From positions 36,942,908 through 37,006,907 of the forward strand of contig OX326959.1 of the NCBI GenBank assembly GCA_946800325.1: 64,000 nt of DNA. Direction: 5' to 3'. Shown piece after piece: positions 59,478 through 64,000 of the stretch. Origin of the DNA: Luzula sylvatica (Eukaryota > Streptophyta > Magnoliopsida > Poales > Juncaceae). A program made the translations under genes and the position numbers. A model generated the notes under the pieces. The model did not search any database and was not told the origin of the DNA. It worked only from the letters and a program-made list of their open reading frames with translations. The first letter of the stretch is position 1. Each line of letters begins with the position of its first letter.

Positions 59478-60640
59478 CTACCTAGTTCGTCCGGCTTGAA
59501 CACATTGGAACCCTCTCACACTCGAAAAATCAGCCGTTCTGCACATCACCTCGAGTGTACTGCCAAAACCACCCATTAAACTGCTTGTTGTGCGCTTATA
59601 CGGTCCGAGCCATTTGGCCAACATGTAACGACTTTTCCGCCAAGGGGGGACGTGCATTCCCCTCTTTCTGAGCGATCTCCTCGCCGCTTGAGCTACTATC
59701 CTGATTACTTGCCCAATTGCCTCCGTTCTTGCCACCACCACATTCGGCATTGCTGCGACTAATTTATCATACTCATCCGTCGCTCTGGCCACCTCCATTC
59801 CTGACGCGAACTCTGGATCAACAATGTACCTGCAAACAGTATCAGAGCTTAAACAATTAGTATATAGTCGAGAATGATGGGGGCACAACAACATTTACTT
59901 GTCAAATATTTTGATAAAAATGCGTCTTTTTTTTCAACATAAAGAGGTTGGTTGAGTGATACATAATTTCAACATACATTTGTCAATGAGTTCATAAGCT
60001 AGTTGGTTGAGTGTGAGACACAAAAAATAATATGTAATTAGAAATTATGATTCGATTTTCATTGACATCAATGAATGTAGGACATATGATCCTCCATTTA
60101 TTATCAAAAAAAAAAAAAAAAACAATAAATAAATATGTAGTACCTGTCTTTGTTTATCACCACATCAATATACTCGTAGGTTCCCGCCGTAACTCCACCG
60201 CCACTTTGCCAACTCGACTTACAAATTCCCGAATCGTACCCCAATTTGCATAACCGGCCTGCCACGGCTCGCCGAAACAAACTCGGTTTCTCTCTGAGTT
60301 TCACTCTTTCCGCTTCGATTGCATTCTTAACATCTGATTTCAATCGAATTCTGAACGGGTCGATCTGATAACCCGGATCAAGTAGCTCTCTGATCTCAGC
60401 TTCAGTATAGCAAATATCAGACTCGCATCCATCGTCTAATTCATCTCTGATGCAGTCTTGGTCATTGGATTCGTCATTGCTTGTTTCGAGAAATGCTTGC
60501 ACAAGACCAGAGAGACACGTGGCGGCTTCGTGTTCGCTCCCACTAGTACTCGAATAACTGGGAGTTTCGCCGGTTAAACGGGCCCGGACCACCGTGCATA
60601 GAGGCCCCGTTACCCTTTTCGGTCGAGTTGTGATATTCAT
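59478..60640 (-). CDS. DUF506 / PDDEXK-like family protein
   Basis: Plant-specific family of unknown biochemical role with a proposed PD-(D/E)XK nuclease-like fold; some Arabidopsis members restrain root-hair growth. Two exons on the minus strand, 60640-60144 and 59829-59478, joined by a GT-AG intron, give 282 residues. Family motifs span the junction and second exon: AGTYEYIDVVINKDRYIVDP, FASGMEVARATDEYDKLVAA, GQVIRIVAQAARRSLRKRGM, HVPPWRKSRYMLAKWLGPYK. An acidic stretch (DESNDQDCIRDELDDGCESD) precedes them. The Met at 60640 was chosen. An in-frame Met at 60709 lies only about 10 bases from a TATA box (CTATATAA, minus strand, about 60716-60724) and would be upstream of the expected transcript start. 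The intron contains a SINE (59991-60120). Confidence 0.92.
59991..60120 (+). mobile_element. tRNA-derived SINE in the DUF506 intron
   Basis: It shares AGCTAGTTGGTTGAGTGTGA and GACACAAAA with the SINE at 21832. A degraded B box (GATTCGATTTT) follows, and it ends in a run of about 17 A. It lies antisense to the host gene, so the transcript carries its poly-T complement near the 5' splice site. Confidence 0.75.
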
Positions 60641-60960
60641 GTGGGGGTTGCAGATGGTGTGTTGATTTATGGAATAAGAGAGTTCTGCAGAGAAGAGAAG
60701 ATACAGCATACATGGGTTATATAGAAAAGGTGAAAAAAGGATGAAACGATTCGAAATGGTTTATTCTTGTCAGTGGATAATTTAAATTAGTCTAATAATG
60801 ATTTTGGTGCATTGGATTTTTATTTGATTAGGCATTTTACTACGGAATATTCGTATGGCTTCTGAGTTGATTCGGATTTTGTTTGGCCCCTACTTTGATG
60901 CCATACATATGCCCCCCTCATGTATGAACATAACAGATGGCTAACTTAGAAAATAAAATT
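60641..60960 (-). promoter_or_regulatory. DUF506 gene promoter
   Basis: On the minus strand the TATA box CTATATAA (about 60716-60724) lies about 80 bases upstream of the chosen start codon. Beyond it the sequence is ordinary intergenic DNA with no further gene recognised. Confidence 0.55.
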
Positions 60961-63066
60961 AGCAATTATTACAATGTGTGTAGACATAATTGTAATTTGT
61001 ATTTTCTATTTAAAAAATTTCAGCAATTTATATTTCATGAAAAATCAATGCGATGTAAATCTCAATATGACTAGTAATATAATAGTTTATCTTTTGAAAC
61101 AACTATGCATTGTGATATTATCGAATGCATAATTGTTTGCGCGTGCATTGTTTATGTTATAAAATTTCATTTCACAATAATAAATTCTTGATCGAAAGTC
61201 GATATCGAGTCATTTTTAATAAGACATATCATAATCGTCAACCAAATATAACAATACTAAATCCCATTTTTATACAAAAAAAAATAGAAAAATACCATGG
61301 TAATATAATTTCCAAACGAAAAAACTATGTCAATATTTCTAGTTACCAACATTGGTTTAATAAAATAGTGAGAAGCAAGAAATCATAATAACCAGAGCCG
61401 ATCCAAGAGTATAAGAAATCATAAACCAAATCATAAACATAACTCAATTTTTTTTGTAATGAACCTTAATTTTTTTTATTATACTATATAATTTGTTAAA
61501 ATAAACTCCAATTTTTTTTTTTATAATGAACCAAATTTTCATATAACCACATATTTGGCCACCGGTGGCCATCACAAAAAACATTAAACATTCATGTTTT
61601 ACCAACTTAGTTGAAGAGATAGGAGCAAAGAGAAATAAATCATTTTGGTCCCCCGTAGGATTATTTTTATTATGCATTGGTTGGGGGTGGGACATATCAA
61701 GGGAACAAGAAAATCGGATATACCTTTCTTTTGGGGTCCTCTTAATTTGCCACGTAGAACAATATGCCCTAGCATATCCTTTTCAACAAGAAGAAACAGA
61801 TAGAACTTAGTTAAACAAAATTAAATTTCCAAAATGAATACATAAATAATATGATTTATTGTGATTTGTAAATAAGGCAAAAGAAATATGTAACATGATT
61901 ATCAAGGTGTGTTGAGGGCAAGAGGGCACGTGCTACATGCATGAAAGCACATTCTTTGGCTATTCGTGGTGAGGTTGAGTCATTGTTTGGACTATATTTC
62001 ATTGGCCCTTAGAAACTAGTGCACTCCAATCTCCATAACCGCGTCAAATACAAGGAATTCATGAATAATTGAAGGAAAAATATATGAAGCCCCGTAACTC
62101 AATACAGTATCTTTCATTCGTTAATAAAAAAATGTTTAATTAAATTGATTAATTTTTTTAATTGAATCAATTAAATTAAATATTAATTTGAAAATTAATC
62201 AATCCAAACAACATATTAAAACAGTCTCGATTGGACATTAAAATTATATATCAAGGATTGTGGGAGCGTCGTATCAAACCCATAATTGGATATTTTAGAT
62301 TGACCTCTAAATTGATAATCTTGCATTGGCAAGGAAATGTATGTGGTCGATATACAAGCAAAATTGCAAGATTTGTTATCGTGGTAAGCATGAATGTGTG
62401 TATACAAAACAAAATTTGTTAATGATTCGTTGCATGAATTCATAATTTGAATTTGAATTTATACATGTCATGAAGAAAATCTGGGTTCGTCGCGATTTTC
62501 TCAAGATTTGGTTGGATAAAGCACAAATTCAAAATGATTATCCTTAAGAGAGTATTTTATTTTGGATAATGCTTGGGTCTTTTGAGTGAAACAATGATTC
62601 TAATTTAAAATTGAGAACCAGCTACAACCCGGAGTATTTTATTCTTAAGAGAGTATTTTATGCTAGGTGAAATGAGAATTGTAATTATATCTACTTTTCG
62701 GAGTATTTACTAACGTTCCGAACTAAGCTACCACATAAATGGTCAATATTCATCTATGATATCAAGATCTGGTCTCTTATAATAAATCAGTAGGAATTCA
62801 AAATCCCGCTTTATAATTTTAAGATTTTTTCTAAGGCCTCAAGAGTTCATTCATTCTAAAGTCTCGAGAGTACTCCGCGGATTGATTTCCTCTTGCTTGA
62901 TCAATATGTGTTTTTTTAGTTCATTTTCACTTGTATTTTGAGAAGTATCATAAGACGGAGAAAAAAAATGAGCAAATAGCTTCTTTGTGGAAGAATTTTT
63001 TTCTCTTTAGACTTTGCTTTGGTATTATAACTTATGTTGCACGAATATATATATATATATGGATAG
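60961..63066. other. Intergenic DNA
   Basis: AT-rich. ORFs of 60-87 codons at 61125, 61565 and 62216-62443 have no recognisable product. A run of (TA)n at about 63046-63060 adjoins the next element. No gene seen. Confidence 0.3.
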
Positions 63067-63595
63067 GATCAATGACCAACACTCTTGTTTGGCCAACGTC
63101 GGCCAACATCACTTATTTCACTACATCTAAATATTAAAACTGAATTTTAACCGTATAGATATGATTTATATCATTTGAGAATGTTGTAGATTCAATTTCA
63201 TGAAAAATAAAAATATCTATCATACTTATCATAATACTTAAAAAAATTTAACGGTCGAAAATAGTTACAACATGAACCATCATTAAATAAAATTTGAAAT
63301 TCAATTTTTTTGGTTTGGATGTATTTTAAATCTTATAGATTGGCTTAGGATGAATTTTTACTAGGTTTCGAGTTTTCTTTCATGAAAATTTATAAATTTA
63401 CCGAAATGGACGGTTGTGAAAATATGTTATCGATTTTGTTAGATACAAAAATCAAAATTGTACAAAATTTATTCTACATCATATCTAAATGATATAAAAC
63501 ATATCTATATGATTGAAATTTGATTGTAATATTTAGATTTCGTGTAATGAGTGTGTTGGCCGACGTTTACCAAACAATAGTGTTGGTCATTGATC
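63067..63595. mobile_element. Foldback element between (TA)n tracts
   Basis: The left arm GATCAATGACCAACACTCTT and right arm (read inward) GATCAATGACCAACACTATT are inverted repeats continuing for about 100 bp (GTTTGG, ACGTCGGCCAACA, AAATCTAAATATTA-like). Both sides are (TA)n, as for the MITE at 24208-24416. No coding. Confidence 0.75.
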
Positions 63596-63611
63596 ATATA
63601 TATATATATAT

Positions 63612-64000
63612 GTTGCACCGACACGATATATATACGATGATACGGTAATTTTCAAAATAACATAGAAAACGATACGTTTATTATATATAATATTATATTA
63701 TTTTATTAATTATAATTTGTATATTTAATTTGTATATATTATATATTTGACATAAAATATACTAAAAGTTTGTTTTTAAAGAAATAACTTATTTTAAGTA
63801 AAGTTTTATTTTATTTAGTTATTTAGTTATTTACTTATATGTATGACTCATTTATTTTGATTTTTATATTTCAAGTACATTTTTTATACGTTAGAAATAT
63901 ACGACAAGTATTCGGAAGTATTCGTTATTATTTCGAATTAAAATATTGGAATATGTCACGTAGAGTATCCGATAGGTATCCGACGAATATCGGTATCCGG
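63612..64000. repeat. GGATACG-rich repeat, cut by window end
   Basis: It starts TGTTGCACCGACACGATATA, has an AT-rich core, and ends with GTATCCGATAGGTATCCGAC and more of the same motif. This fits one end and the body of the 8495-9123 family. The right end is outside the window. Confidence 0.5.

Noticed and set aside
60104..60709. 201-codon continuous frame as the whole DUF506 protein
   Set aside because: It reads through the intron into the SINE poly-A tract. Splicing at 60144/59829 restores the conserved C-terminal half of the family.

Overview
The window is AT-rich nuclear DNA of a flowering plant, most likely a eudicot. It has spliced genes with short GT-AG introns, plant-specific protein families and dense small transposons. 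Seven protein-coding genes look intact. From left to right they are: an AP-4 complex epsilon adaptin (11 exons, 1231-5003, +); an ER-type FKBP15 peptidyl-prolyl isomerase (6 exons, 5661-6628, +); a single-exon F-box protein (11934-13118, -); a subgroup XII-like bHLH transcription factor (8 exons, 32067-33983, +); a secreted phytocystatin (43030-43476, +); a secreted sialidase-like (BNR/Asp-box) protein (9 exons, 45946-48841, +); and a DUF506/PDDEXK-like protein (2 exons, 59478-60640, -). The genes do not form an operon or an obvious pathway, as expected in a plant genome.

Two pseudogenes are present. One is a broken FKBP15 copy (19757-22147) inside a segmental duplication: about 5205-9215, running from the AP4E 3' flank through FKBP15 and beyond, is repeated at about 16835-23730. 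The other is a truncated F-box/LRR gene resembling FBL3 (about 39110-39860, -).

The rest is mostly mobile-element sequence, much of it with clear boundaries. There are hAT-like non-autonomous elements with 8-bp target duplications (7583-8080, 8495-9123, 14811-15298, 27221-27840, 44768-45399). There are Mutator-like or long-TIR foldback elements (11099-11895, 24208-24416, 43980-44149, 57819-59299, 63067-63595). Helitron ends carry terminal CTAG and a hairpin (3' ends at 936, 9670 and 18273). A CACTA terminus lies at 17338. A TRIM-like miniature LTR retrotransposon with a tRNA-Met primer site lies at 51498-52872. Three tRNA-derived SINEs are present.

The most unusual structure is a tandem array of about nine 185-bp units at 35786-37452. 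Most units carry A-box-like and B-box-like RNA polymerase III promoter motifs, so the array looks like a short satellite derived from a SINE or tRNA.

Comparing the two arms of the segmental duplication gives empty sites for two of the hAT-like insertions and a relative order for several others. All gene models come from reading splice sites and protein similarity by eye. No database search or alignment program was run.
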